A DNA stretch of 64,000 bases from DASWJS01 sp036397035 (GTDB lineage Bacteria; Actinomycetota; AC-67), in contig DASWJS010000017.1 of assembly GCA_036397035.1 (NCBI GenBank), positions 62,001-126,000 on the forward strand, in the 5' to 3' direction. Numbering within the stretch: position 1 is the stretch's first letter; every line of letters starts with the position of its first letter. The translations under genes and the position numbers were made by a program. This document shows, piece by piece, positions 8,381 to 16,534 of the stretch. The notes beneath the pieces are model-generated. The model was not told the DNA's origin. It made no database searches and was given only the letters and a program-made list of their open reading frames with translations.

Positions 8381-10018
8381 CTAGCGTGGCGACGCGGCTT
8401 GCGCCTCGAGCACAGCCTCGTCGGGCGTCCGGGCGAGCGCCGCCTTCAAGAAGCCTTCGAAGAGCGGATGGGGCCGCGTCGGCCGGCTCTTGAACTCGGG
8501 GTGGAACTGGCTCGCGACGAAGAAGGGGTGATCGGGCAGCTCGATCACCTCGACGAGCTTGCCGTCCACAGTGGTGCCGCTGACCCGGAGCCCGCCGGCC
8601 TCCAGCCGCTTGCGATAGCGGTTGTTGACCTCGTACCGGTGGCGGTGCCGCTCGAGGATGATCTCCTCGCCGTAGGAGGCGCGCGCGACGCTTCCCTCCG
8701 CGAGCCGCGTCACCCACAGGCCGAGCCGCATCGTGCCGCCCTTGTGGTTCACGTCGTGCTGGTCGGCCATCAAGTCGATGACGGGGTGCGGCGTGAGCTG
8801 ATCGAACTCGGAGGAGTTCGCGTTCTCGAGCCCGCACACGTTGCGCGCGAACTCGATCACCGCGCACTGCAGGCCGAGGCAGAGCCCGAGAAACGGGATC
8901 CCCTTCTCGCGCACGTTCGTGATCGCGGCCACTTTCCCCTCGATGCCCCGGATGCCGAAGCCTCCGGGCACGACGATGCCGTCCACCGCGTCCAGGCGGC
9001 GCAAGCCCTTTTCCTCCGTCAGGTCGTCGGACGTGATCCAGTCGATCTCCAACCGGCCGCCGTGGGCGATCGCCGCGTGCTTGAGCGCCTCCACCACCGA
9101 CAGGTAGGAATCGGCCAGCGTCACGTACTTGCCCACGATCCCGATGCGCACCGGCTTCACCGCGGTGTCGATCCGTCGCACGAGCGCGTTCCAGTCGGCG
9201 AGGTCCGGTGCGGGCGCGTCGATGCGCAGCCGCTCGAGCACGAAGACGTCGAGCCCCTCCTCGTGCAGCACGAGCGGGATCTGATAGATGTTCGGCGCGT
9301 CGACCGCCGCCACGACGCCCGCCAGCTCCACGTCGCAGAACTGCGCGATCTTCTTCTTCAGCGCGGTGCCAATCGGCCGGTCGCTGCGGCACACGATCGC
9401 GTCGGGCTGGATGCCGATCGAGCGCAGCGTCGCCACCGAGTGCTGCGTGGGCTTGGTCTTCAGCTCGCCCGTGGGGGCGATGTAGGGAACGAGCGAAACG
9501 TGCAGGTAGAACACGTTTTCTCGCCCGACGTCGTGCCGCATCTGCCGGATGGCCTCCAGGAACGGCAGCGACTCGATGTCTCCCACGGTCCCGCCGATCT
9601 CGGTGATGACCAGGTCGACGTCCTCCTCCGCCAAGCGGCGCACCCTGCTCTTGATCTCCTGGGTGATGTGCGGGATCACCTGCACGGTGGCGCCCAAGAA
9701 CTCGCCGCGGCGCTCCCGTTCGATCACCGTCCGGTAGACGCTGCCGGTCGTGACGCTGGAGTCCTTGCTCAGGTTCTCGTCGATGAAGCGCTCGTAGTGC
9801 CCGAGGTCCAAGTCGGTCTCGCCGCCGTCGTCGGTGACGAAGACCTCCCCGTGCTGGAACGGGTTCATCGTGCCGGGATCGACGTTGATGTAGGGATCGA
9901 GCTTCTGCATCACGATCCGCAAGCCGCGCGCCTTCAGGAGCCGTCCGAGGCTCGCGGCGGTCAACCCCTTTCCGAGGCTCGACGAAACGCCGCCGGTGAC
10001 GAAGATGTGTTTGGCCAA
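8381..10018 (-). CDS. pyrG: CTP synthase
   Basis: 545 residues, full length. It makes CTP from UTP, ATP and glutamine. The N-terminal amidoligase domain begins FVTGGVSSSLGKG. The C-terminal class I glutamine amidotransferase domain has the nucleophile in GLCLGLQC and the His-Glu pair in SQFHPEF. The start codon is TTG, set 7 nt behind GGGAG. The spacer and the first two bases of the start codon form a run of nine T on the coding strand, described separately. The alternative ATG starts would remove the P-loop. Confidence 0.97.
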   Translation of the reverse strand: MAKHIFVTGGVSSSLGKGLTAASLGRLLKARGLRIVMQKLDPYINVDPGTMNPFQHGEVFVTDDGGETDLDLGHYERFIDENLSKDSSVTTGSVYRTVIERERRGEFLGATVQVIPHITQEIKSRVRRLAEEDVDLVITEIGGTVGDIESLPFLEAIRQMRHDVGRENVFYLHVSLVPYIAPTGELKTKPTQHSVATLRSIGIQPDAIVCRSDRPIGTALKKKIAQFCDVELAGVVAAVDAPNIYQIPLVLHEEGLDVFVLERLRIDAPAPDLADWNALVRRIDTAVKPVRIGIVGKYVTLADSYLSVVEALKHAAIAHGGRLEIDWITSDDLTEEKGLRRLDAVDGIVVPGGFGIRGIEGKVAAITNVREKGIPFLGLCLGLQCAVIEFARNVCGLENANSSEFDQLTPHPVIDLMADQHDVNHKGGTMRLGLWVTRLAEGSVARASYGEEIILERHRHRYEVNNRYRKRLEAGGLRVSGTTVDGKLVEVIELPDHPFFVASQFHPEFKSRPTRPHPLFEGFLKAALARTPDEAVLEAQAASPR

Positions 10019-10030
10019 AAAAAAACTCCC
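10017..10030 (-). promoter_or_regulatory. U9 tract between Shine-Dalgarno and TTG start of pyrG
   Basis: On the coding strand GGGAG is followed by nine T, the last two being part of the TTG start codon. In a genome this GC-rich such a homopolymer is unusual. Pyrimidine genes in other bacteria are known to use slippage of RNA polymerase on short homopolymers as a nucleotide sensor. That use here is inference. Confidence 0.45.
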
Positions 10031-10102
10031 GCAGGTCGTCTCGCCCTACGGGGCCTCACCCTAACACCGCGGGACCCGCGGGGCCAGCAGCCGGGCACGG
10101 TC

Positions 10103-10894
10103 TCAGGCGGGGCGGCCCCAGCGATCCAGGGCGTCGAGTCGCCTGCTGCGCTCGATCAGCGCGGTGAAGCCGGGGCGCTCGGCCAGCACGTGCAACGGGA
10201 CGAGCGCGCCGAGCGCCACCAGCGACGCGACCGTGCTCGTGGCGAGCACCGCGCCGAGCGCCGCGCCGAGGCCGTTCGCGCCCGCGTCGCCGAGCATCGC
10301 GCGCTCGCGCAGATCGAACGGAAGGAACGCCATCACGCCCGCGGCCACGACCACGACGGACGGCGCCCCGCCGCGCGGTCCAGTCGCGAGCAGGAGCGCG
10401 CTCACGACCAGGAGCCCCTTCCCGGCCCGCCCCGGCCGCACGTCGAGCAGGTTCGCAAGGTTCGCCGTCATGGCGAGCGCCGCGGCCCGCACGACCATCG
10501 TCTCGACGGACGGGTCGATGGCGCGCGCAATGAGCAGCGCGGCCACGACGCCCCCGGTCAGCTTCAGGGCGCCGGTGGACGGCCGCCGGTCCCGGATCGA
10601 GCGCAGGTGCGCCTTCCATCCGCGCGGCCCGCTCCCGCCCGCGACGTCGTCGATCAGACCGAGCATCCCGAAGGCCAGTGCGGCGATCGCCGGACCCGGG
10701 CCGGCGCCCGGTCTCGATCCGTGCAGCCACCAGAGCGCGCCGGCGGTCGCGAGCACCGGCGCGAGGCCCGCCGCGCTCGGCACGAGCAGACCGCGGTGGT
10801 TGCGGCTCCGCACGATCGGCGACCTGGTCAGCGCCGCCCCAAGCAGCGCCGTGGCCGCGCCGGCCGCCGCGGCCGCACCGAGGACGGCTCGCAC
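10103..10894 (-). CDS. MraY/WecA-like (GT4) phosphoglycosyltransferase
   Basis: About 263 residues with several hydrophobic segments. Polyprenyl-phosphate GlcNAc/MurNAc-1-phosphate transferase motifs are present: GLIDDVAG (the Asp-Asp pair), NLANLLDVRPGRAGKG and MLGDAGANGLG. The GTG start at 10894 was chosen because it lies 1 nt after the mctB-like stop and gives a hydrophobic N-terminus; longer forms lack support. It is shorter than classical MraY. Genes of this type sit between the steA/mctB pair and pyrG in several actinobacteria. The exact sugar substrate is unknown. Confidence 0.8.
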   Translation of the reverse strand: MRAVLGAAAAAGAATALLGAALTRSPIVRSRNHRGLLVPSAAGLAPVLATAGALWWLHGSRPGAGPGPAIAALAFGMLGLIDDVAGGSGPRGWKAHLRSIRDRRPSTGALKLTGGVVAALLIARAIDPSVETMVVRAAALAMTANLANLLDVRPGRAGKGLLVVSALLLATGPRGGAPSVVVVAAGVMAFLPFDLRERAMLGDAGANGLGAALGAVLATSTVASLVALGALVPLHVLAERPGFTALIERSRRLDALDRWGRPA

Positions 10895-10895
10895 G

Positions 10896-11789
10896 TCAGC
10901 CGGTGAAGGTCGGCACGATCCCGTCCGCGCCACGCGTGCCGAAGTGGTCGACCGCACCGGGGAGGTCCTGGAGCGTCATCACGAGCGCGAGCCTTCCCGG
11001 GACCGTGTCGACGTGGTCGACCGTGCCCACCGCGCGGCGCAGGTCGCCGTCGCGCCGGACCAGGTCAGAGACCGGCGCCATCGCCCCGAGCGGATCGGCG
11101 ACGACCGCCCGGCCGGAGCGGAGCAGGCGCAGGAGCGGGATGACGAGCCCGTCGGCCGAGGGAATCGCCGGCGCTTCTCCCCCGACGAACACGAACAGCG
11201 ACTCGCGCGGCGGGAAGGGAAGGTCGCCGATCTGCTCTCTCTGCACGAACCCGGCGTCCTCCAGCGCGGTCAGCACGTCCTCGCCGGCGCCGGCCGCGAG
11301 GGGCGAGCGCAGACGCTGCGCGAGCGCCTCCGTCGCGCGTTGCAAGACTTGCTCCTTGCCGGTGGCCGGCGTCCCGATCGCCAGGCCGAGCCGTTCGACG
11401 ATCGTCGGCGACTCCAAGTCCCAGCGGTCGGTGAGGCGCAGCCGCCCCGCGATCGTGCCGTCCGCCGTCACGATTCCCGCCTCGACCTGGGCCACGAGGT
11501 CGGCGTCCGCCTCCTGGAGCGCGATCAGCACGACGTCCACGCCGGCCAGCGCCGAGTCCACCAGGGCCGGCGCCGCCGACTCGCCGAAGGCGTCCCAGAC
11601 CGCGAGCGTGGTTCGCAGGGAGTCGTTCTCGGCGAACAGCGCCGCCTGCCGGTCGCGCGCGGCGTTCGCCTGGTTCCGCAGGAGCTGCACCACGCCTTGA
11701 TCGATCACCGTCGTGCCGGCGATCACCCCGATCGCCAGCGCGAGGAACACCGCGACGAGCGACACGATGTGGTAGCGCAGGTTGATCAT
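10896..11789 (-). CDS. mctB: MctB/SteB-like membrane-anchored protein
   Basis: 297 residues. The N-terminus MINLRYHIVSLVAVFLALAIG is the hallmark of the MctB (copper transporter, DUF3186) family: one N-terminal membrane helix followed by an extracytoplasmic coiled coil and an alpha/beta region. In mycobacteria MctB is linked to copper resistance, and its corynebacterial equivalent SteB partners SteA in septal peptidoglycan hydrolysis control. The gene follows steA directly, with the steA stop adjoining its start. The symbol is by family and gene order; the biochemical role here is not shown by sequence. Confidence 0.88.
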   Translation of the reverse strand: MINLRYHIVSLVAVFLALAIGVIAGTTVIDQGVVQLLRNQANAARDRQAALFAENDSLRTTLAVWDAFGESAAPALVDSALAGVDVVLIALQEADADLVAQVEAGIVTADGTIAGRLRLTDRWDLESPTIVERLGLAIGTPATGKEQVLQRATEALAQRLRSPLAAGAGEDVLTALEDAGFVQREQIGDLPFPPRESLFVFVGGEAPAIPSADGLVIPLLRLLRSGRAVVADPLGAMAPVSDLVRRDGDLRRAVGTVDHVDTVPGRLALVMTLQDLPGAVDHFGTRGADGIVPTFTG

Positions 11790-12965
11790 CTAGAACACCG
11801 AGCGCCAGAGATCCTGCGCCCAGTCGATCGTGTTGCGAACGACCAGCCGGATCGAGGGCGACGCGAAGCCGGCGACGAGCATCGCGACGAGCGCCGAGCC
11901 GACCAGCACGACCATGTCCCTCGTGCCGACCCTGCTGGTGTAGAGCAGGTTCACGCCCTTGGCGTCCACCAACCGCGGGCCGACCCGAAGCCGGACGACG
12001 AACGTGCTCGCCATGCCGGCGCGACCCTTGTCCAGGAACTCGACCAGGTTGTCGTGCGCGCCGACCGCGACGATCAGCTCGGCGCCGTGCTCGTGGGCGA
12101 GCAGCAACGCGATGTCCTCGCTCGTCCCCGCGCTCGGGAAGACGTGCGCGTCCACGCCGAGCGCTTCCACGCGCGCAAGGCCCGGCGCTCGCCCGTCGGG
12201 GTATGCGTGCACGACCAGCTCGGCGCCGCCGGTCAGCGCGTCGCTCGTCACCGAGTCCATGTCGCCGATGATGACGTCCGGCGTCCAGCCTTCCTCCAGC
12301 AGCGCGTCGGCGGCGCCGTCCACCGCGATGAGAACCGGCTTCACGTCGGCGATGTAGCCGCGGAGCGTTCGCAGGTCGTCGCGGAAGTGCCGGCCGCGCA
12401 CGACGACCACCGCGTGCCGGCCGGCGATGGCCGTGCGCACGGGCGGCAAGCCTTCTCCGCGCAGGACGAGGTCGCGCTCGACCTGGAGGTACTCCATCGT
12501 GTTGCGCGCGAACTGCTCCAGCGAGTCGCCCATGCCCTGGTAGGCCTCGGCCATGACCCGCGAGAGCGCGTCTCCCGTCAGCAGCAGGCCGCTCGCGACG
12601 AGCACGTCGCCCGCGAACACCTCGCCGCCGTCCACGCGGATCTCGTCGCCCTCGCGCACGACGTCGAGGATTCCGTCCCCGACGTCGTCCACGAGTGGCA
12701 CGCCCGCGTGCGCGAGCACGAACGGGCCGTTGTTTGGATAGCGACCGCTCACCGAGCGACGGCAGTTCACGACCGCGGCGGCGCCGCGCTCGACCAGCTC
12801 GGTGGCCGACACCTGGTCCAGGTCCTCGTGGACGACGACCGCGATCTCGCCCGGCCGGATTCGGTGCAGGAGATCTTTCGTTCGCCGGTCGACTCGCGCG
12901 ACGCCGGCGATCCCCGCGCCGTTCTTGCGACGGCGACGGCTCTTGCGCGGCGACACGACGCTCAC
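11790..12965 (-). CDS. steA: SteA-like septation protein (TPPK-like domain, C-terminal TM)
   Basis: 391 residues. A basic N-terminus is followed by a domain around VVNCRRSVSGRYPNNGPFVL. A thiamin-pyrophosphokinase-like region comes next, with DVIIGDMDSV near residues 225-235, and a C-terminal hydrophobic helix lies at ~350-375. This matches SteA, which acts with SteB in cell separation in Corynebacterium. Order nadK-steA-mctB is conserved in actinobacteria, though recN, usually between nadK and steA, is missing here. Confidence 0.9.
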   Translation of the reverse strand: MSVVSPRKSRRRRKNGAGIAGVARVDRRTKDLLHRIRPGEIAVVVHEDLDQVSATELVERGAAAVVNCRRSVSGRYPNNGPFVLAHAGVPLVDDVGDGILDVVREGDEIRVDGGEVFAGDVLVASGLLLTGDALSRVMAEAYQGMGDSLEQFARNTMEYLQVERDLVLRGEGLPPVRTAIAGRHAVVVVRGRHFRDDLRTLRGYIADVKPVLIAVDGAADALLEEGWTPDVIIGDMDSVTSDALTGGAELVVHAYPDGRAPGLARVEALGVDAHVFPSAGTSEDIALLLAHEHGAELIVAVGAHDNLVEFLDKGRAGMASTFVVRLRVGPRLVDAKGVNLLYTSRVGTRDMVVLVGSALVAMLVAGFASPSIRLVVRNTIDWAQDLWRSVF

Positions 12966-13810
12966 GCGTCCTCCACGTAGAGCCGGAACTTCTCGCGAAC
13001 GAGCTTCCAGAACGGCGAGCCGTCCACCCGTGCGAGCCGCACGGGCGCGAGCGCGGCGCGCACGCGAACGTCCGAGCCGGGCGGAACGTCCACCGCGGCG
13101 CGACCGTCCGCCGACAGGGACGCGGCGTCGCTGCCGGGGAGGACGCGCACGAGGACCTCCTCCCCCGGCGGCACCACCAGGGTCCGGTTGAACACGCCGT
13201 GCGGCGCGACCGGGGTCACGACGAGGCAGGGCACCGCCGGCGCGACGACCGGGCCGCCCGCGGAGAACGAGTACGCGGTGGAGCCGGTGGGGGTCGCCAC
13301 GATCAGCCCGTCGGCCAGCCAGGAGGCGACCGGTTCGCCTCCGATCGCGACCGACAGCCTGATCGCGCGCCCCACCGAGGACTTTTCCACGATCACCTCG
13401 TTGAGGGCGGGGAACTGTTCCCCGCCGTCCAGCCGAGCCTCCAGCATCATGCGCTCGTCGATGTCGAAGGCGCCGTCCAGGACGGTGGCGAGGCCGCCGG
13501 CAAGCTCGGAGCGCTCCATCTGCGACAGGAAGCCCAGGTGCCCGAAGTTCACGCCGAGCAGCGGCGGCCCCGGGTGCTGGATGGCGGCGACCGCGCGCAA
13601 CAGGGTCCCGTCCCCGCCGAGCGCCACGACGAGGTCCAGGTCGTCCGCGAAGGCCTCGACGGCGGTCACCGCGCCGGCGCCCAGGCGCTCGACGTCCGCG
13701 ACCGGCGCTTGCACCTCGACGCCGCGCTCGCCCAGCGCGCGCGCGAGCCAGCGACCGGTCTCGGCGGCCTCCGGGTTCTCCGCGTGCAGGATCAGCCCGA
13801 TCCGCTTCAC
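12962..13810 (-). CDS. nadK: NAD kinase
   Basis: 282 residues. It phosphorylates NAD to NADP. The key motifs are the GGDGTLL signature, NFGHLGFLSQ after it, and the Gly-rich TPTGSTAYSFSAGGP segment of the C-terminal domain. The N-terminal IGLILHAENPEA is typical. Its stop overlaps the steA start by 4 nt, so translation is coupled. Confidence 0.96.
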   Translation of the reverse strand: MKRIGLILHAENPEAAETGRWLARALGERGVEVQAPVADVERLGAGAVTAVEAFADDLDLVVALGGDGTLLRAVAAIQHPGPPLLGVNFGHLGFLSQMERSELAGGLATVLDGAFDIDERMMLEARLDGGEQFPALNEVIVEKSSVGRAIRLSVAIGGEPVASWLADGLIVATPTGSTAYSFSAGGPVVAPAVPCLVVTPVAPHGVFNRTLVVPPGEEVLVRVLPGSDAASLSADGRAAVDVPPGSDVRVRAALAPVRLARVDGSPFWKLVREKFRLYVEDA

Positions 13811-13888
13811 ATCACCCTCGCGATCAACGAGGAGCAGACTACCGCCCGAACGCGGCGAGACCCGAACGCGCCCTCAGATCTGGGCCCG

Positions 13889-14014
13889 TCAGCTCTGGAC
13901 GTCGTCGAGGGCGGCCCGCAGCCGCTCTTCCAACTCCGCGAGCGCGGCGATGCGCTCGTCCAGCGGCAGCCGTTCGAGCCGATCGATCTCCTCCGGCGTG
14001 AGGATGGCCTCCAT
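13889..14014 (-). CDS. Small conserved-type protein upstream of nadK
   Basis: A 41-residue reading frame, MEAILTPEEIDRL followed by an amphipathic helix (LPLDERIAALAELEERLRAA). Short helical proteins of this LPLxERixxLxxLexRL pattern occur at the same position, close to nadK and the HAD phosphatase, in other actinobacteria (Rv1693-like). No function is known. It is supported mainly by position and amino-acid pattern; it lies 78 nt upstream of nadK on the same strand. Confidence 0.55.
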   Translation of the reverse strand: MEAILTPEEIDRLERLPLDERIAALAELEERLRAALDDVQS

Positions 14015-14087
14015 CGCGCTCACTATACGGCCGGCGAGAGCGCCGATCGCGCAAGCCAGGGCGGCCGGAGGCCACGGAGGCCGCTGC

Positions 14088-14093
14088 TATCCT
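14088..14093 (+). promoter_or_regulatory. Candidate -10 element for a leaderless mRNA
   Basis: TATCCT lies 9 nt before the ATG of the SCP2-like gene. No Shine-Dalgarno sequence is present, so transcription probably starts at the start codon. Confidence 0.45.
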
Positions 14094-14102
14094 CACGCCC
14101 CG

Positions 14103-14438
14103 ATGGCCACCGCGGAGGAAGTCGAGCAATCCCTCTACGTGCTGATGGAACGCCTCCACGCTTCCGGCGCCGAGGCCCACACGATCCCCGACCGGTCGAT
14201 CATCTGCTTCGTCCCCGACCTGGAGACCGCATTCTGGACCGAGCTGAAGGGCGCGCGGTTCTACGGACTCACGGAGGTCGAGCCGGGGACGGTCGCCGAC
14301 GCGCGCATCACCGCGCGCAGCGACGACCTCATCGCGCTCATCGACGGACGGCTCCACGTCGGCTTCGCGTTCATCACCGGCAAGATCCGCATCGACGCCT
14401 CCGCGGCCGACCTCATGATGATCCGGCACCTGCTCTAG
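14103..14438 (+). CDS. SCP2-like sterol-carrier-fold protein
   Basis: 111 residues. The segment DDLIALIDGRLHVGFAFITG followed by KIRIDASAADLMM is typical of the SCP2 fold (small hydrophobic-ligand-binding proteins common in actinobacteria). It has no signal peptide and no catalytic residues. It sits 4 nt upstream of the rhomboid gene, so the two form a pair. The ligand is unknown. Confidence 0.7.
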   Translation: MATAEEVEQSLYVLMERLHASGAEAHTIPDRSIICFVPDLETAFWTELKGARFYGLTEVEPGTVADARITARSDDLIALIDGRLHVGFAFITGKIRIDASAADLMMIRHLL

Positions 14439-14442
14439 TCCC

Positions 14443-15225
14443 GTGATCCCGATCCGCGACCACAACCCGGTCTCGCGCCGGATCGTGATCGTGCCGGTGC
14501 TCGTCGCGATCAACATCGTCGTCTTCCTGTTCGTGCAGCCGACGCTGCGGACCTTCGGCGACGACTCGCGCGAGGCCGCCGTCGAGCAGACGGTCTTCGT
14601 CGCCTGCACCGCGTCGATTCCCTACGAAGTCACGCACGGCCGCCTGGTCGCCGACGCGCCCGGCGGCGCCGTGCGCGGCCGGATCGCCGACGTCGTCGGG
14701 ACCGTCGAGCGGGCGCGCTGCCCGGACAAGAACGTGTGGCTGTCGCTGCTCGCTTCGATGTTCCTGCACGGCGGCCTGTTGCACATCGGCGGCAACATGC
14801 TCTTCCTCATCGTCTTCGGCAACAACATCGAAGATCACCTGGGCGCGACTCGCTTCACGCTGTTCTACCTGCTGTGCGGGGTCGCGGCGACGTACGGGCA
14901 GGCGCTCGTGAACCCGAACTCGGCCGTGCCCCTGGTCGGCGCGAGCGGGGCGATCGCGGGAGTGCTCGGCGCGTACTTGCTGCTGTATCCGCGTGCGCGC
15001 GTCACGACGCTCGTCATCGTGTTCTTCTTCATCACGAGCCTGGAGCTGCCGGCTGCGATCGTGCTCGGGCTCTGGCTTCTGATCCAGGTGTTCCAAGGCG
15101 TCGGCTCGGTGACCGGCAGCGTCGGCGGCGTCGCCTACTTCGCGCACCTCGCCGGGTTCCTCGCGGGGGCGATCCTGATCAAGACCATCTTCGCGCCCGG
15201 CCCCGCTCGTCGCCGTCTGCCGTGA
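14443..15225 (+). CDS. Rhomboid-family intramembrane serine protease
   Basis: 260 residues, GTG start. The catalytic dyad is visible: Ser168 in GASGA and His235 in AHLAGF. The conserved HGGLLHIGGNMLFL segment (the oxyanion-side His and Asn) starts near residue 109. A first helix at ~15-32 is followed by an unusually long loop of about 70 residues before the core. It probably cleaves single-span membrane proteins; the substrate is unknown. Its 3' end overlaps the convergent HAD-GNAT gene by 47 nt. Confidence 0.92.
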   Translation: MIPIRDHNPVSRRIVIVPVLVAINIVVFLFVQPTLRTFGDDSREAAVEQTVFVACTASIPYEVTHGRLVADAPGGAVRGRIADVVGTVERARCPDKNVWLSLLASMFLHGGLLHIGGNMLFLIVFGNNIEDHLGATRFTLFYLLCGVAATYGQALVNPNSAVPLVGASGAIAGVLGAYLLLYPRARVTTLVIVFFFITSLELPAAIVLGLWLLIQVFQGVGSVTGSVGGVAYFAHLAGFLAGAILIKTIFAPGPARRRLP

Positions 15226-16462
15226 GGTGCGCGGGCGGCAGCGTGAGCCGCATGATCGTCGCCTCGGGCGGGCACTCCCGCGCCACGTGCGGGTTCGCTG
15301 CGAGCGGCTCGGGCAGGGCATCGCCCTCGACCGGGCGGAAGCCGCAGCGCTCGAAGAAGCCTTCGGCCTCGGTCGTCCCGAGGTACACGTCGCGGACGCC
15401 CAGCGCCGCAATGCGCCGGAGCGCCGCCGCCACGATCACGGTCCCCGCGCCCGACGTGCGGTGCTCGGCGGCGACGGCGACCGAGCGCAGCAACGCCGCG
15501 CCGCCGGCGAGTTCCCATGCCGCCGTCGCGATCGGCCGGCGGTCGACGTCGGCGACGATCGTGCGCGCGATGCGCTCGCGCGCGGCGCCGGAGAGCAACC
15601 CGCCGGCGTGCAGCAGCGTCGCGACGTGCGGCAGGTCCGGACCCGCCGCGGCGCGCACGTCCGGGTGGGGGCGGTCCTCCAGCAGGTCGCCGATCCGGCG
15701 AAGAACGAAGTCCGGCCAGGCCGGCGCGGTCGCAAGCTCCGGCACGCCGGTCGCGCCCGTCAGCACGAGTGCCGACGGCCATCCGGCCGCGTGCGCCGCC
15801 AGCACGTCCGTCTCGACGCGGTCGCCGATCGTCAGCGCGGGTCCTCCGCCGAGCCGCTCGCCCGCGATCGACAGGATCAGCGGATCGGGCTTGCCCGCCA
15901 CGACCGGCTCGACACCCGTCGCGGCGCGTAGCGCCGCGACGATCGCGCCGGCGCCCGGCCACATGCCCGCGGCGGCGGGGAAGGTGACGTCGGCGTTGCT
16001 CGCCACGAACATGGCCCCGGAACGGATCGCGAGCGTCGCGAGCCGCAGCTTGTCGTAGGTCAGCCTGCGATCGAGCCCGACGACGACGACGGTCGCGTCG
16101 GCGGCCTCGTCCGGGCTCGCGATCCGCGCGCCGGTGGCCGACACCGCGGCCGTGAGCCCCTCGCCGCCGATCACGAAGACGAGCCGCCCGCGGATGCCGG
16201 GGACGTCGCGCTCGAGCAGCACGGCGGTCGCGTCCGCGCTGGAGACGATCTCGCGCTCGTCCGCGGGCGCGCCCAGCTTCGCGAGCTTGCGCACGTAGCC
16301 TTCCGCGGTGGTGCTCGAGTTGTTCGTGACGTAGCACAGGCGCTTGCCCGACTCCCGCAGCGCCCGCAGCGTCGCGGCCGCGCCTTCGATCGGTTGCGTT
16401 CCGCGCCAGATCACTCCGTCGAGGTCGAACGCGAACCGGGTGAAGGCCTGCGCGAGCTTCAT
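15179..16462 (-). CDS. HAD-superfamily phosphatase fused to a GNAT domain (Rv1692-like)
   Basis: 427 residues. The N-terminal HAD-IIA phosphatase has the nucleophile motif FAFDLDGVIWRG, a CYVTNNSS motif II, a Lys in VAGKPDPL and the acidic TIGDRVETDV. From ~270 onward a GNAT acetyltransferase-like domain follows, ending in VYLGTTEAEGFFERCGFRPV. M. tuberculosis Rv1692, a glycerol-3-phosphate phosphatase, has the same position and to my knowledge a similar two-part structure, so this is likely the orthologue. The acetyl-CoA loop is present in weak form only (GAGTVIVAAALRR). Divergent from the DUF1015 gene. Confidence 0.88.
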   Translation of the reverse strand: MKLAQAFTRFAFDLDGVIWRGTQPIEGAAATLRALRESGKRLCYVTNNSSTTAEGYVRKLAKLGAPADEREIVSSADATAVLLERDVPGIRGRLVFVIGGEGLTAAVSATGARIASPDEAADATVVVVGLDRRLTYDKLRLATLAIRSGAMFVASNADVTFPAAAGMWPGAGAIVAALRAATGVEPVVAGKPDPLILSIAGERLGGGPALTIGDRVETDVLAAHAAGWPSALVLTGATGVPELATAPAWPDFVLRRIGDLLEDRPHPDVRAAAGPDLPHVATLLHAGGLLSGAARERIARTIVADVDRRPIATAAWELAGGAALLRSVAVAAEHRTSGAGTVIVAAALRRIAALGVRDVYLGTTEAEGFFERCGFRPVEGDALPEPLAANPHVARECPPEATIMRLTLPPAHLTADGDERGRARRWS

Positions 16463-16520
16463 CGCCTCGCGCGTTCCCGTTGCGTCCCGCTCGCCATTCG
16501 ACCCCCCACCGCTCGGGTGC

Positions 16521-16526
16521 TATACA
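16521..16526 (+). promoter_or_regulatory. Candidate -10 element for a leaderless mRNA
   Basis: TATACA lies 8 nt before the GTG start of the DUF1015 gene, with no ribosome binding site between. Confidence 0.45.
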
Positions 16527-16534
16527 GCCAGCCC

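Noticed and set aside
10067..10081. Palindrome CCGCGGG-A-CCCGCGG between pyrG and the MraY-like gene as a terminator
   Set aside because: The loop would be at most a few bases, the stem is short and no U-tract follows; in GC-rich DNA it may be chance.
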